Source: Symsagittifera roscoffensis
Taxonomy: Eukaryota > Xenacoelomorpha > Acoela > Convolutidae
Assembly: GCF_963678635.1 (NCBI RefSeq)
Contig: NC_087065.1
Span: 63,573,973-63,637,972 of the forward strand
Direction of reading: 5' to 3'
DNA: 64,000 bases
A program made the position numbers and the translations under genes. Shown here one piece after another: positions 33,101 to 34,960 of this stretch. Positions within the stretch are counted from its first letter, which is position 1. The number at the start of each line of letters is the position of its first letter. Below the pieces are notes generated by a model that did no database searches, had not been told where the DNA came from, and saw only the letters and a program-made list of their open reading frames with translations.

Positions 33101-34960
33101 ATTACAAAAAGGTCTTTTTTGACCACAATTTTTTTTATTTGCTTAAATAAACATAAATTTGTAAAACAAAACAGGCCTCTTCTCTCAACCACCAAAATTT
33201 TCAAAGCACAAATTTTCTGGCAATAAAGAAAAAGTTACCTGTTTGGTATATAAGTCTGAGTGAACAAGTCAACATTACCCTAAATGACCAATAACATCAA
33301 ATGCACTTTATCAGCGTGGTAGTTACCAGTTACACTCTGGAGATTTTCATGACAGAAAATCTTTGAATATTAAATTTCGTATGAAACACAAAAGTTCACA
33401 ACAGCATTTTTTAGTATTTTCATTTGTAGATAAATGCTTGTCATACAATTTCATAGTACAAAAAACTGTTTTTGCTTATTTCAAAAAAATTTTGAATAAA
33501 CTATTTAGCAAAAAGCTGGTTATTTATTTCCAAAATGAGGCAAAAAATGATTGTTACAAAGTTTCATGCTTATTTTTCTCTTTTTATACAACTCTTAAAA
33601 GCCTGATCAGCATTTTTTTCATAGGTTGAAATTGTATGATAGGCAGTTTTTGTGTACCCCGATTGCTCTGTTTTGCTCCACTGCGCACGTTCTTTTGAGT
33701 GATATGAAGCGCGGATTTAGTGTTTACCACATATATAGATTGCTTTGTTTGAAATTTAAAAAACTCTCTTTTTTAATTTTTTCCTAGTCGTTGTATTTCT
33801 TAAAGATTGAAAGTTATATACTTTTGCGAGATGTGTTTTGTTGGAAGTTCATGAAATAATTTTCCCTACAATAGTTGTAACAAAAAGTAAACAGATCCGA
33901 ATTTTTAGAAAAATTTTCACTTGGTTTTTATTTTTTGAGATTCTTGAAAAATTCTTAAGATTCTCAGTCACTTTGCAATTTAATTGAAAGTTTTTTTTAT
34001 CAATAGATGGCGCACAATAGTTTAAGGCCCCAACCTGATAAAAACGTTTTCATATAAATCAATTTCAAGTTTTGCTTCCTTTTTGACGTGAAGCTCTTCG
34101 AGGCTTTGTGTTGTCAATCTTTCGGTGATGACATCCTATAGTGAAGCTGTTTTCAGTACCTATATTTCATTTTGCATAAACGTTATAAAAATATTGTCGG
34201 AAAATTTTCGTACTCCTAATAAAAATGTGTTGGCGTATAAAGAAATTGATTTCTAATTCGTAAAAATCATGGACACAACAAAAAAACTGCAGCACAAAAA
34301 CAGCTGCTCAGGTGAAATTGCAGCACAAAAAAAAATAAAAGGAATTGCAGCACAAAAAAATATATACTGTTAACAACAATAAGATTCTTGATTGTAAGTG
34401 CAAACTACAATTAGTTTATTGTTTGAAAATAGTAACTTTTGCAACCTCTAGTCAATGTTTATTTTTTGTCGTTTTTATCGCAGATAAATGCCAGATCAAG
34501 TCGAGTGATAAACCATATTGATTAATTTTCAGTTCTGGACGATAAAGTTCTGGATGACTTCTGGATGATAAAGGCAACTAGAAACTCAGTCAGTCTTAAA
34601 AAAACATTTAAAATGTTTAAAAGCTTTTTTAGGTATGAAAGATAATGCTGAAAAAAATTAGCGCTGTAATTAAAAAAAAACCAAGTATTATACAAATATA
34701 TTAAATCTATGTTTAGAGTTTTCTGTGCTACTTGACCTGCAATTTGATAAAAATTGATCTGGGTTGCTGTCTGTTATCACAAACCTGAAGTCGATTAGAG
34801 ATGAGCTGTGCTTTCGTTTCAGATAATCCAGCGAAGTATACAACTGGTCATTCTGTTCAACCCTCCCCTCGTCCAAAATGAAACCCACTTTAAGAAACAC
34901 CTGAGCACTCAAACCAGCATGAACAAACGATAGCAATATGAAAATTAGTGATGACTTCAT
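2918..34960 (-). CDS. Ionotropic glutamate receptor, delta/kainate-like, 14 exons
   Basis: This is a ligand-gated cation channel subunit of the plasma membrane. Joining 14 exons in phase (34737-34960, 31282-31402, 16322-16538, 15397-15767, 14715-14880, 14133-14297, 11479-11622, 9491-9685, 6773-6931, 6169-6429, 5644-5861, 3936-4121, 3479-3574, 2918-3133) gives about 912 residues, a normal length for the family. Domain order is signal peptide (1-19), amino-terminal domain (about 20-465), S1 (466-585), M1 (591-613), M2 loop (about 655-675), M3 (688-715), S2 (715-870) and M4 (876-900). Motifs seen are GYCIDILRL, SSPYEG, TQQGG, VYTANLAAFLT, IPYGTV and YAFMWD. WD, where AMPA/kainate receptors have ME, and the MDYGVGIL stretch resemble GluD. 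SPYE after M1 resembles AMPA/kainate. Membership of the superfamily is near certain; delta-like placement is inference. The exon 6 donor and the C terminus are the weakest points. Confidence 0.93.
3134..3478. other. Receptor intron 13
   Basis: This GT-AG intron of 345 bp has nothing else recognisable beyond a short G/C-rich stretch near 3160-3190 (CCCCCACCGGG / GGGTGGTTTCG). That stretch has local inverted symmetry and may form a small hairpin. Confidence 0.7.
3479..3574 (-). CDS. iGluR exon 13: S2
   Basis: The acceptor is ctttag|GTGGGC and the donor is TTGCAG|gtcagt; 32 codons, phase 0 at both ends. It reads VGKSFNRKNYAFAVPKSVHF then LPTISLSILSLQ. This matches the family stretch G-x-x-F/L...K-x-Y-A/G-x-A-x-P...S-x-x-I-L-x-L-Q. 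The usual G-S-P/x-x-R after the Pro is altered to K-S-V-H. Confidence 0.94.
3575..3935. other. Receptor intron 12
   Basis: This GT-AG intron of 361 bp includes a G-rich plus-strand tract (GGAGGGGGTTATAG...TGGGGGTGGGGG) near 3880-3915, which is C-rich on the transcribed strand just after the donor of exon 12. Nothing else is seen. Confidence 0.7.
3936..4121 (-). CDS. iGluR exon 12: S2 with agonist-site Asp
   Basis: The acceptor is tttcag|TCACAA and the donor is ATGATG|gtactc; phase 0 at both ends, 62 codons. It reads VETYKTLWNHMKGDPSPMV, then SVEEGYSRVS, then STYAFMWDYPVLQYQMQKNC. YAF-x-W-D-x-x-V-L-x-Y is the form found in delta receptors. AMPA/kainate receptors have M-E at the W-D position, which binds the agonist amino group. 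The C-terminal Cys of this exon and the one in exon 14 probably form the conserved S2 disulphide. Confidence 0.95.
4122..5643. other. Receptor intron 11
   Basis: This 1.5-kb AT-rich intron is flanked by canonical GT and AG. It carries a two-copy direct repeat of TTCAATGATCTGCACTATCA (4279 and 4306, period 27) and an irregular GGGTAGA/GGGATA-rich stretch at about 5410-5500. The short open frames on both strands lack recognisable motifs. No gene is called. Confidence 0.7.
5644..5861 (-). CDS. iGluR exon 11: M3 and start of S2
   Basis: The acceptor is ctttag|GGGGCG and the donor is TTCAAG|gtcagc. M3 reads TAYWYFSLVVVAVYTANLAAF. The gate motif SYTANLAAF is nearly universal, but here its first residue is Val. 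S2 follows with IKSLSDLANQDAIPYGTVKE and SSLEAFFK. The Ser of the S-T pair that contacts the agonist gamma-carboxylate is kept, while Thr is replaced by Leu. Confidence 0.95.
5862..6168. other. Receptor intron 10
   Basis: This GT-AG intron is 307 bp long. Two G-rich tracts at about 6009-6020 and 6075-6090 (CAGGGTGGGGGCGG) resemble the ends of the GGGGTGG MITE-like family but are too short to call a copy. Confidence 0.55.
6169..6429 (-). CDS. iGluR exon 10: M1, acidic linker, M2 pore loop
   Basis: The acceptor is tttcag|AGCCCC and the donor is CAACAGG|gtaaaa. M1 is IPIWALIALSTFVISIVVFV, ending in LSHSSPYEG as in AMPA/kainate receptors. The cytoplasmic M1-M2 linker is unusually long and acidic (Pro/Ser-rich, then EEGERGGEEDDEGDHAEDV). 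The pore loop FNCVYWALGCLTQQGG keeps the family's QQG. The first Q is the Q/R site, so the genome encodes the unedited Q form. The linker length and charge are odd for the family. Confidence 0.95.
6430..6772. other. Receptor intron 9
   Basis: This AT-rich GT-AG intron of 343 bp shows no other feature. Short open frames running through it are read-through extensions of exons 9 and 10. Confidence 0.7.
6773..6931 (-). CDS. iGluR exon 9: S1 ligand contacts
   Basis: The acceptor is gtcttag|GTGACATT and the donor is CTCG|gtaacc. It reads DILLRKADIAVAGM then IRNFDREQVVDFTAPYMDYG then VGILIRKP, and ends IFSFL before M1. The Arg of DRE aligns with the alpha-carboxylate-binding Arg of AMPA/kainate receptors. 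The preceding PLT triad is G-M-I here, so the Thr that contacts the agonist is absent. REQVVDFT..YMDYGVG closely resembles delta-type receptors (established family pattern). Confidence 0.95.
6932..9490. other. Receptor intron 8
   Basis: This AT-rich intron of 2.56 kb appears to use a GC donor (G|GCTAGT on the minus strand at 9490-9485) and a normal AG acceptor. It holds the 14-bp tandem repeat and the palindrome at 7052-7134. From 7140 to 9470 I see nothing gene-like and no dispersed repeat shared with the rest of the window. Confidence 0.65.
7052..7121. repeat. 14-bp tandem repeat, five perfect copies
   Basis: CTAGAGATTCACTG is repeated five times without a mismatch, preceded by one variant copy from 7040. 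The last G starts GTTGAAATTTCAAC (7121-7134), a perfect 14-base palindrome. The perfect copies imply a recent or still variable minisatellite within intron 8. Confidence 0.95.
9491..9685 (-). CDS. iGluR exon 8: S1 ligand-binding segment
   Basis: The acceptor is tttttag|AGCCCTTC. The exon reads EPFIMRSVDEAG, then YEGYCIDILRLIQTKAR, then FTFEIYEVHDNSYGVFDH, then KWSGLIG. This is the classic S1 pattern: P-F(V/I)M, GY/FC-D-L helix, YGxxD, W-x-G-(L/M). The exon ends ATCG followed by GCTAGT. No GT gives an in-frame junction with exon 9, while ATCG joined to GTGAC restores I-G-D, so the intron appears to be GC-AG. Confidence 0.93.
9686..11478. other. Receptor intron 7, with a GC-richer insert of unknown origin
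   Basis: This GT-AG intron contains the MITE-like copy at 11009-11299. The stretch 10158-10740 is less AT-rich than its surroundings. It has a 106-codon plus-strand frame (10158-10478, including GRPLRFQLPGVFTPKNGIG) that I do not recognise, followed by sequence with a hairpin GGGTAATAAATACCC near 10713-10727. It could be a remnant of a retroelement gene and LTR, but no diagnostic motif supports that, so I do not call it a gene. Confidence 0.45.
11009..11299. mobile_element. MITE-like insertion with 9-bp target-site duplication
   Basis: ATACTGGCG occurs at 11000-11008 and again at 11300-11308, exactly 300 bp apart, and so brackets this segment. The right end reads TAAATCCACCCCTGA. Its complement, CAGGGGTGGATTTAG, resembles hAT-type terminal sequence (CAGGGGTGG). 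The left end is G-rich (GATTTGGGGGCGGGGG) rather than a clean inverted copy. The interior (AAAAACGCCAATTTTGGCC and nearby) is shared with the copies at 15.9 and 31.9 kb. It encodes no protein. Confidence 0.6.
11479..11622 (-). CDS. iGluR exon 7: ATD-S1 linker
   Basis: The acceptor is aaacag|ATTCTG and the donor is GTCGAAG|gtatat. It encodes SALKVTNWTLLSRFS (the final ATD strand with the family's conserved Trp), a Pro-rich linker (EWIPPPATLK), then GQVLRVVTIVE, the first S1 strand that runs into E-P-F in exon 8. The split Glu codon is rebuilt exactly across the junction. Confidence 0.92.
12582..12656. repeat. 21-bp tandem repeat with a BglII-type palindrome
   Basis: ACCAGATCTGGT, a perfect 12-base palindrome, recurs at 12582, 12603 and 12624 with a decayed fourth copy at 12645. 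The spacer is CATCCGTCA or CATTTGCCT, giving a strict period of 21. Further loose copies of CAGACCTGGTC and AGATCTGATGCAG extend to about 12780. Confidence 0.9.
13262..13740. repeat. G-rich minisatellite, about 105-bp unit
   Basis: GGGCAAAGGGACAAAC recurs at 13343, 13447 and 13552 (spacing 104 and 105). Each is followed by a GATGG box, then GGGCCAAACAATG-TGGG, then a TTGGGGCAAA box. Partial units extend on both sides. Runs of 3-6 G are frequent on the plus strand, so the receptor pre-mRNA, which is transcribed from the other strand, carries C-rich sequence here while the plus DNA strand could form quadruplexes. Confidence 0.88.
14133..14297 (-). CDS. iGluR exon 6: end of ATD (donor uncertain)
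   Basis: The acceptor is tttacag|ATACGC, in phase with exon 5. The open frame RYIFIGGIQIRGK ... SYFLDRVEPPSLESQGFQAMP has strong GC3 bias, so it is coding. Exon 7 needs a phase-1 donor. The only canonical phase-1 GT I find is CCTA|gtctgg at 14133. The frame stays open and GC-rich a little further (SLDILTHN, to about 14110), which fits the family pattern well, but no canonical phase-1 donor follows it there. The true 3' end could therefore lie anywhere from 14133 to about 14100, with a non-canonical donor in the longer case. Confidence 0.65.
14298..14714. other. Receptor intron 5
   Basis: This plain AT-rich GT-AG intron of 417 bp has no other feature seen. Confidence 0.75.
14715..14880 (-). 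CDS. iGluR exon 5: ATD, C-terminal half
   Basis: The acceptor is tttccag|GCGTATG and the donor is TGCAAAG|gttagt (phase 1). It reads AYVEDHEGGAWLS, then FQPLVNAAEIALIALNN, then VNFTQVKDIQC. An amphipathic helix followed by an N-F-T sequon and a Cys is the usual arrangement before the last ATD strands. That Cys could be the partner of the conserved ATD disulphide. Confidence 0.9.
14881..15396. other. Receptor intron 4
   Basis: This AT-rich GT-AG intron of 516 bp has no other feature seen. Confidence 0.75.
15397..15767 (-). CDS. iGluR exon 4: ATD core
   Basis: The acceptor is tttcag|CCAACTTC and the donor is GAGTCG|gttaga. The 123 codons start with NFVIFYDDSFDF, the strand typical of the start of ATD lobe 2 in AMPA/kainate/delta receptors. 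They continue with alternating helices and strands (FFKFAILANEKWSKELLRLA, FLWILANVEIDI) and end SITRSYPES. This is the largest single exon of the gene. It continues directly into exon 5 in phase 0. Confidence 0.92.
15768..16321. other. Receptor intron 3
   Basis: This GT-AG intron of 554 bp is occupied largely by the second MITE-like copy (15836-16045). The rest is AT-rich without features. Confidence 0.7.
15836..16045. mobile_element. MITE-like element, second copy, inverted orientation
   Basis: It starts AGGGGTGGGGCG and runs inversely parallel to the copy at 31621-32060. Shared landmarks, read on the minus strand, are the AAAAACGGCCAAAACAGGC region, CACGCGCTCCCCC, a TTAGTAT box, CACCTTAAGAAAAATTTAGGG, and finally CCCCACCCCT. 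The two copies are clearly homologous but diverged, so the family is not young. The far boundary near 16045 is approximate. Confidence 0.62.
16322..16538 (-). CDS. iGluR exon 3: ATD with a serine homopolymer
   Basis: The acceptor is gttgcag|AGTGTC and the donor is GCACTCA|gtaagag (phase 1). The exon encodes SVSYQWKLPYINLAETAKC, then a run of 13 serines inside the segment PSSP...SNMFTYF, then TLRTQFDRVAYVVQQIMQQ. The serine run is built from TCT/TCA/TCG/TCC codons, so it began as a TCT-type microsatellite expansion but is now mixed. It probably forms a disordered loop on the ATD surface. The region after it, with an aromatic-rich strand and a long helix, is typical ATD. Confidence 0.88.
16898..17426 (+). 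repeat. Left copy of a 529-bp direct duplication (B flank, LTR and gag start)
   Basis: It matches 23367-23895 base for base apart from about six or seven differences spotted by eye, at a constant offset of 6469. It consists of about 147 bp upstream of the B LTR, a full LTR-like 17045-17314 (TGTCATCCGG...ATGACA), the primer-binding site TGGCGCAGCC from 17315, and the first 37 gag codons starting ATG 17314. It stops abruptly at AGAGAT, where element A begins. Confidence 0.92.
17463..17861 (-). CDS. Element A C-terminal extension, final frame
   Basis: This is Ser/Thr/Glu-rich and, to judge by composition, in continuity with the preceding extension; it is open from near the GGGGGCCC homopolymer region (about 17858). 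The first ATG is at 17825 (MVQEKDDLGAITSVFSH). It ends EFEDQFL, TAA. No domain is recognisable, and an env-like signal peptide or membrane segment is absent. It could be a small separate ORF rather than part of pol. Confidence 0.6.
   Translation of the reverse strand, partial: PPQFYGNRRFIDVVQEKDDLGAITSVFSHAPELSNFSVNSPSGLLTPLAEAPPRQILVAETTLSWSSRNSLPTGRLEASTTNTQLLEISSNSKLSDPTSKDPSLEMDKYSEISSTIDSEVRANLDEFEDQFL
17828..19081 (-). CDS. Element A integrase end and C-terminal extension
   Basis: The frame opens right after the integrase deletion. It reads VDHGSCFLSHDF (second catalytic Asp), YCTVGDHRSNGLVERLVYTI (catalytic Glu) and SKQTAIGCTPFEKHFNRVAN. A basic segment with a VTLDNGHVLRKSDLAIKG strand set follows, then about 200 residues of Ser/Thr/Pro/Asn-rich, probably disordered sequence. 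No chromodomain signature is seen. It ends IDDL before a frameshift near 17860, and the extension resumes in the next frame. Confidence 0.88.
   Translation of the reverse strand, partial: VDHGSCFLSHDFKNFCDKFNIEIIYCTVGDHRSNGLVERLVYTIKSKLLAMSFEIPKPSLNDSIEKIIWNLRISKQTAIGCTPFEKHFNRVANTRWKNLMSNIDHLDKGKAILSKERATNWELHDGAEDGYLDEERDSTSDPEENLPLARTFSLRTTPDDTTRTLDPLGKRKAVTGGNLYRKASNRKNGDPYFNLVKKDIIDSSEHTVTLDNGHVLRKSDLAIKGKILPGPKKIIVNRTPTGHNTHIHSSLAGKRKLSPPKKAGSISAGHSRQGTLRTEIISSGTSAPTASSATQDSPKHSSGSSSLNLDSWDGIIEDYFDDVNNNNVPQNSYTETNQGLSITGHAETPPLSSEGTANNNSREIVVIHDANTSVGSQDNPIIIDSIPEQTTSVTPKTRNSRPGRNVGPHSFTVIDDL
19018..20907 (-). CDS. Element A RT thumb, RNase H and integrase start
   Basis: 629 codons. 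It includes KCAFFKSDIEWLGFKIS, the IKNLPTPKNISELRSFFG thumb motif, RNase H with KTDASHSGLGATLEQ, STNELELLGVVWAAEHFRNY and VTDHKALLSAL, the tether ending LLSRLPSGKALP, and the integrase zinc finger H-E-T-H...C-T-Q-C. The catalytic domain begins EEINLDFAGPLD...ILLCIDRYTK and then breaks off. About 32 residues that element B still has before its second catalytic Asp are missing. Confidence 0.93.
   Translation of the reverse strand: MAVKWGKCAFFKSDIEWLGFKISGNGVRPLVGKADAIKNLPTPKNISELRSFFGSINQYVKFVPNLSTLSSPLRPLLNKKSLYKWDISHSIAFEKLKTEIVKIAENSHFDIKEKTRLKTDASHSGLGATLEQLQDDQWKTIAFASRFLNNHEMKYSTNELELLGVVWAAEHFRNYLYGTEFQIVTDHKALLSALSANHGNKTMHSRLTRWVNRLLPFNFKISHLPGKDMGFTDLLSRLPSGKALPISHYDDEFVVASIDRIQNILSNKIDSKLLTVNSVDRPTVAVNTNSRVNTIPLGNENSSDVIGQNQLNSSLALLNLKIIAAIISCIAQSIKICHNNHSWTENCTTNCQPVDNSKFNFKSITFSDKVLLHFLLLNRHLIPPNKKKQELPMDKVNEPLLIIPEEHKIALKFRDDRLPPDHADLLRRYKADLNLPNSPIRPENHCSKKLLQIMTREDKVLWDLIETIKRNRPMGIHGTYMKNYAKDLHVKDELLFLDNKLVVPATIRGTFNSMLHETHPGQFGMKSLAEYLWWPHIYREIYHHGRTCTQCLKAGKNIKVILGTNNISKLPTLTFANEEINLDFAGPLDASWGNNKYILLCIDRYTKLELTMGHAFFHMISKTSAINLI
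20915..21912 (-). CDS. Element A protease end and reverse transcriptase
   Basis: Open from the -1 frame at 21912; the first ATG is at 21856. After a protease remainder (ITGGHERNILGNDNLPKLGI, the family's second protease motif) it has the RT fingers and palm: VPLHLLAAVNDELKRMEKEG, FISPIVITQKKD, LALDSKLLND, KYQMPNIHELI, FSNLDLKNAYSQLQL, GFYGLGDMPNEFQRVMD. The catalytic YIDDILVAS follows. YIDD and LDL supply the catalytic Asp residues, so the polymerase core is intact in this reading frame. It ends at a one-base frameshift after HKILSR. Confidence 0.93.
21883..22119 (-). CDS. Element A protease, N-terminal part
   Basis: The frame is the same as gag, separated from it by a single TAG and a Trp codon. 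After an acidic stretch it reads GIGWDMIVNMNIPVDSASPV then SFLN. The active-site tripeptide of retroviral aspartic proteases is D-S/T-G; here it is D-S-A, so activity is doubtful. At 21916-21910 the codons TTT TTA AAC form the heptamer T TTA AAC. Homology continues in the -1 frame exactly from there into the rest of protease and RT. Confidence 0.8.
   Translation of the reverse strand: MEEKESCDVINAWNEYRQSDDDDFSVLSVRTIYDNNGLETKKLLNLGIGWDMIVNMNIPVDSASPVSFLNRIFYMKLN
22123..22812 (-). CDS. Element A gag, second frame: capsid and zinc knuckle
   Basis: This continues gag in the -1 frame: LALGSEGKRVYTQKNP, FSEFWTLLDASFN, ERYKLLNRKQKDRESYEQFW, IRDIFICNMKNTDTQRKLL, SEALNQALIDEKG. These are hallmark capsid motifs of this family. 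The nucleocapsid has one intact CCHC knuckle (CKNCNYKEHLAKLC). Before it lies a degraded one, CGNTFTKGHLSVC, whose first Cys is lost. It ends at an amber TAG that is in the same frame as the protease that follows. Confidence 0.9.
   Translation of the reverse strand, partial: LALGSEGKRVYTQKNPRVKILAISFSEFWTLLDASFNKPPNTTFERYKLLNRKQKDRESYEQFWGALTDLASTCNIKESDEAEWIRDIFICNMKNTDTQRKLLSATISPSEALNQALIDEKGYFNHQKLTNMSRSSTNGTTFKSFSNHNHIKKEPSLNIERSNSSMKCGNTFTKGHLSVCPAKEITCKNCNYKEHLAKLCKSRNKRPTVNNVSNNFVNTENCTYTPPEN
22809..23171 (-). CDS. Element A gag, first frame
   Basis: 120 codons start at the ATG that overlaps the primer-binding site. The opening IPPFWPNHTLEPPHAWTQW followed by QFQLAIIAKENLD is the typical capsid start of this gypsy lineage and is closely paralleled by element B (NPFWEKASAEPPLEWSQW). 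A charged Glu/Arg/Lys-rich linker follows. The frame ends at TAG straight after nine T residues (minus strand, 22819-22811). The conserved capsid continues in the -1 frame. In this copy it is either a disrupted gene or a homopolymer sequencing error. Confidence 0.85.
   Translation of the reverse strand: MVQSNDSNVRGIPPFWPNHTLEPPHAWTQWSDQFQLAIIAKENLDLESLHGPEIPETQIPILEQATGSESDAEKANRESRNKSTMKQYESAEEKRINEEKRKFNGMRRTEADKKLRSIFF
23148..23170 (-). other. Primer-binding site of element A, overlapping the gag ATG
   Basis: The minus strand reads TGGTGCAGTCAAATGATTCG and then AAC. TGG is complementary to a tRNA CCA end. GATTCGAAC is the complement of a T-arm GTTCGAATC. The distance between them is one base short of a standard tRNA 3' half, so the identity of the primer tRNA stays open. 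TGG follows an A, so the gag start ATG (23171-23169) overlaps the site. Confidence 0.7.
23172..23365 (-). repeat. Putative 5' LTR of element A
   Basis: This 194-bp block lies between the right copy of the B duplication and the primer-binding site. On the minus strand it begins TGTTGTTTTTAG and ends AGTTTATTA, so the usual terminal CA is missing. No second copy is present in the window, so the LTR call rests only on its position directly before the primer-binding site. It may be truncated at its far end. Confidence 0.5.
23514..23783 (+). repeat. Element B 5' LTR
   Basis: 270 bp starting TGTCATCCGGCC and ending GGTATGACA, with the primer-binding site directly after it. It holds CCAAT (GTTGCCAATAAG), a TTTTTATATCGC box and an AATAAA signal (GTCAATAAAAAAG) in the order expected of U3, R and U5. 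The 3' LTR matches its first 160 bp at roughly 85% by eye. Confidence 0.85.
23783..24783 (+). pseudogene. Element B gag, degenerate
   Basis: ATG 23783 opens 48 codons (AQPAGYSKNSLNNNPFWEK, PPLEWSQWAAILEIAVFAKD) that end at TGA 23927-23929. Homology then continues in pieces, such as LRVKPPLIEPSEPNYEVEI after the stop. A nucleocapsid remnant near 24719-24790 reads CYKCGNQYGQKRLQSC, where the knuckle His is now Arg. The gene is clearly dead. Confidence 0.85.
23784..23801 (+). other. Element B primer-binding site, overlapping the gag ATG
   Basis: TGGCGCAGCCAGCAGGAT is complementary to a tRNA 3' half ending ...CTGCGCCA. By recollection, 17.6/297-type gypsy elements use a similar TGGCGCAGTCGGTAGGAT (tRNA-Ser). 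The preceding base A is the last base of the LTR, so the gag ATG at 23783 spans the LTR-PBS boundary. Confidence 0.75.
24784..25383 (+). pseudogene. Element B protease region, degenerate
   Basis: A frame from 24784 carries an acidic Glu/Asp-rich lead followed by ELFAIAYSGSPMSFLNEKTA. This is the protease active-site loop with its catalytic Asp replaced by Tyr. A second frame (25112-25321) includes the rest of protease in broken form; the family's second motif is seen as KANIIGRNILPRIGI with a shift near 25310. Inactive. Confidence 0.8.
25384..26394 (+). pseudogene. Element B reverse transcriptase, degenerate
   Basis: Pieces in three frames: IPVQLQERVEDELIKLMDQK and QFISPIVITVNKDQKI (25384-25686, stop), LALDSEKRNK...KYQMP with further stops, then SPLDLRYAYSQ, GTYQFQTGFYGLKNMPAEFQ and the catalytic AYLDDILIVTKGS (25755-26144). 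After TAG the LGYTIKSEGTKP thumb motif is still visible. LDL and YLDD show the polymerase residues, although the frame is broken. Confidence 0.88.
26395..27098 (+). pseudogene. Element B RNase H and tether, degenerate
   Basis: The RNase H core: DTRIVCDASTARFCVSLEE, ACATRFLNSLEKKDSVNELE, LLGVVWAIEH. A frameshift within HK/TVITDHQAL near 26680 is followed by LISALNAKEG, KTSQSRLTRL, LPFHFDFKHLAKKN, IDYMSRIPIGKLIP and EYDEEFVVASFNA. The latter two motifs match the tether of element A (LLSRLPSGKALP, YDDEFVVASI). Confidence 0.88.
27395..28303 (+). pseudogene. Element B integrase, degenerate
   Basis: 27395-28012 has the zinc-binding H-M-N-H...C-x-x-x(C) region and the catalytic start EVQLDFAGPLPDELNKDAYI then LVAIDK, stopped by TGA. 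28037-28303 continues with IPRRLSCDQAQTFRAKKFQ (second Asp) and LLFAPVDDHSAIGVVERMIQ (Glu). All three D,D,E residues survive. The spacing of the first two is complete, unlike in element A. Confidence 0.9.
28304..29887 (+). pseudogene. Element B post-integrase tail, degenerate
   Basis: Several short frames of charged, low-complexity sequence: EPSPKRLNRKRTPP and KRKTTRNCQ (29195-29506), then an extremely acidic Lys/Glu/Asn run and RRSSREFHRDY (29658-29954). Like A, the element had a long disordered extension after integrase. No chromodomain or envelope-like protein is visible. A polypurine tract closes the region just before the 3' LTR. Confidence 0.7.
29888..30050 (+). repeat. Element B 3' LTR, truncated
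   Basis: It starts TGTCTTCCGGCCTG directly after the polypurine tract and follows the 5' LTR through GCTCAGTTGCCAATAA, with many substitutions and a small deletion near GAGCTG-TAGCTC. From about 30050 the match stops, so the last 100 bp or so, including the polyadenylation signal and the LTR end, are lost. No target-site duplication can be determined. Confidence 0.82.
30051..31281. other. Intron 2 remainder, nothing recognised
   Basis: Ordinary AT-rich sequence between the truncated B 3' LTR and exon 2. A (TTC)-rich stretch at 30103-30120 and one ATCAGATCGACTATGATCTATGAT-like imperfect palindromic run near 30523-30550 are the only visible details. Confidence 0.6.
31282..31402 (-). CDS. iGluR exon 2: amino-terminal domain
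   Basis: The acceptor is tttag|AGTGTCC and the donor is CTGGAG|gtaagc. It reads VSFISDPNPMQALRELC followed by GATTLISLTSCSSTRLLE. This matches the ATD pattern in which an Ala-Leu-x-x-x-Cys helix is followed by a strand ending in a Ser-Thr/Ser-Cys turn. It ends in phase 0. GC-rich third codon positions contrast sharply with the AT-rich introns on both sides. Confidence 0.9.
31621..32060. mobile_element. MITE-like element, third and longest copy
   Basis: It begins AGGAGGGGTGGGCGGGGG and ends TAAATCCACCCCTGG, i.e. GGGGTGG on one strand and its complement at the other end. The interior shares GGCGCGCGCTCCCCCC, a TTTTAGTATTTATTG box and GCGCCTTAAGAAAAATTTTA with 15836-16045, and the AAAGGCGTTTTTAGT segment with 11009-11299. 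It has no coding capacity. Terminal CAGGGGTGG suggests a hAT-type non-autonomous element, which is inference. Confidence 0.62.
32847..32990. repeat. Inverted repeat with 18-nt perfect arms
   Basis: TATGAAATGGTATGATAA (32847-32864) and its exact complement TTATCATACCATTTCATA (32973-32990) are separated by 108 bp, and the similarity extends imperfectly inward. Related copies of GAAATTGTATGACAAGC occur at about 32996 (+), 33433 (inverted) and 33624 (+). The set could fold into stem-loops in the intron. Confidence 0.8.
34737..34960 (-). CDS. iGluR exon 1: start codon, signal peptide, ATD start
   Basis: ATG at 34960 opens MKSSLIFILLSFVHAGLSA, a basic residue followed by a hydrophobic run and a small-residue cleavage region, so a secretory signal peptide. 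The mature part starts near QVFLKVGFILDEG, which fits the first strand of the LIVBP-like amino-terminal domain. The exon ends TGCAG|gtcaag in phase 2 and joins exon 2 to complete an Arg codon. A TATAAAA string on the minus strand at 34979-34973 lies only 13 bases before the ATG, too close to act as the TATA box for this start. An untranslated upstream exon cannot be excluded. Confidence 0.88.

Larger units (their letters stand above)
31403..34736. other. Receptor intron 1
   Basis: This GT-AG intron of 3.3 kb carries the third MITE-like copy (31621-32060) and a cluster of inverted short repeats at 32847-33645. It also has three copies of TTGCAGCACAAAAA at about 34290-34360. No gene is visible; the frames on both strands are short and AT-biased. 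Confidence 0.65.
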
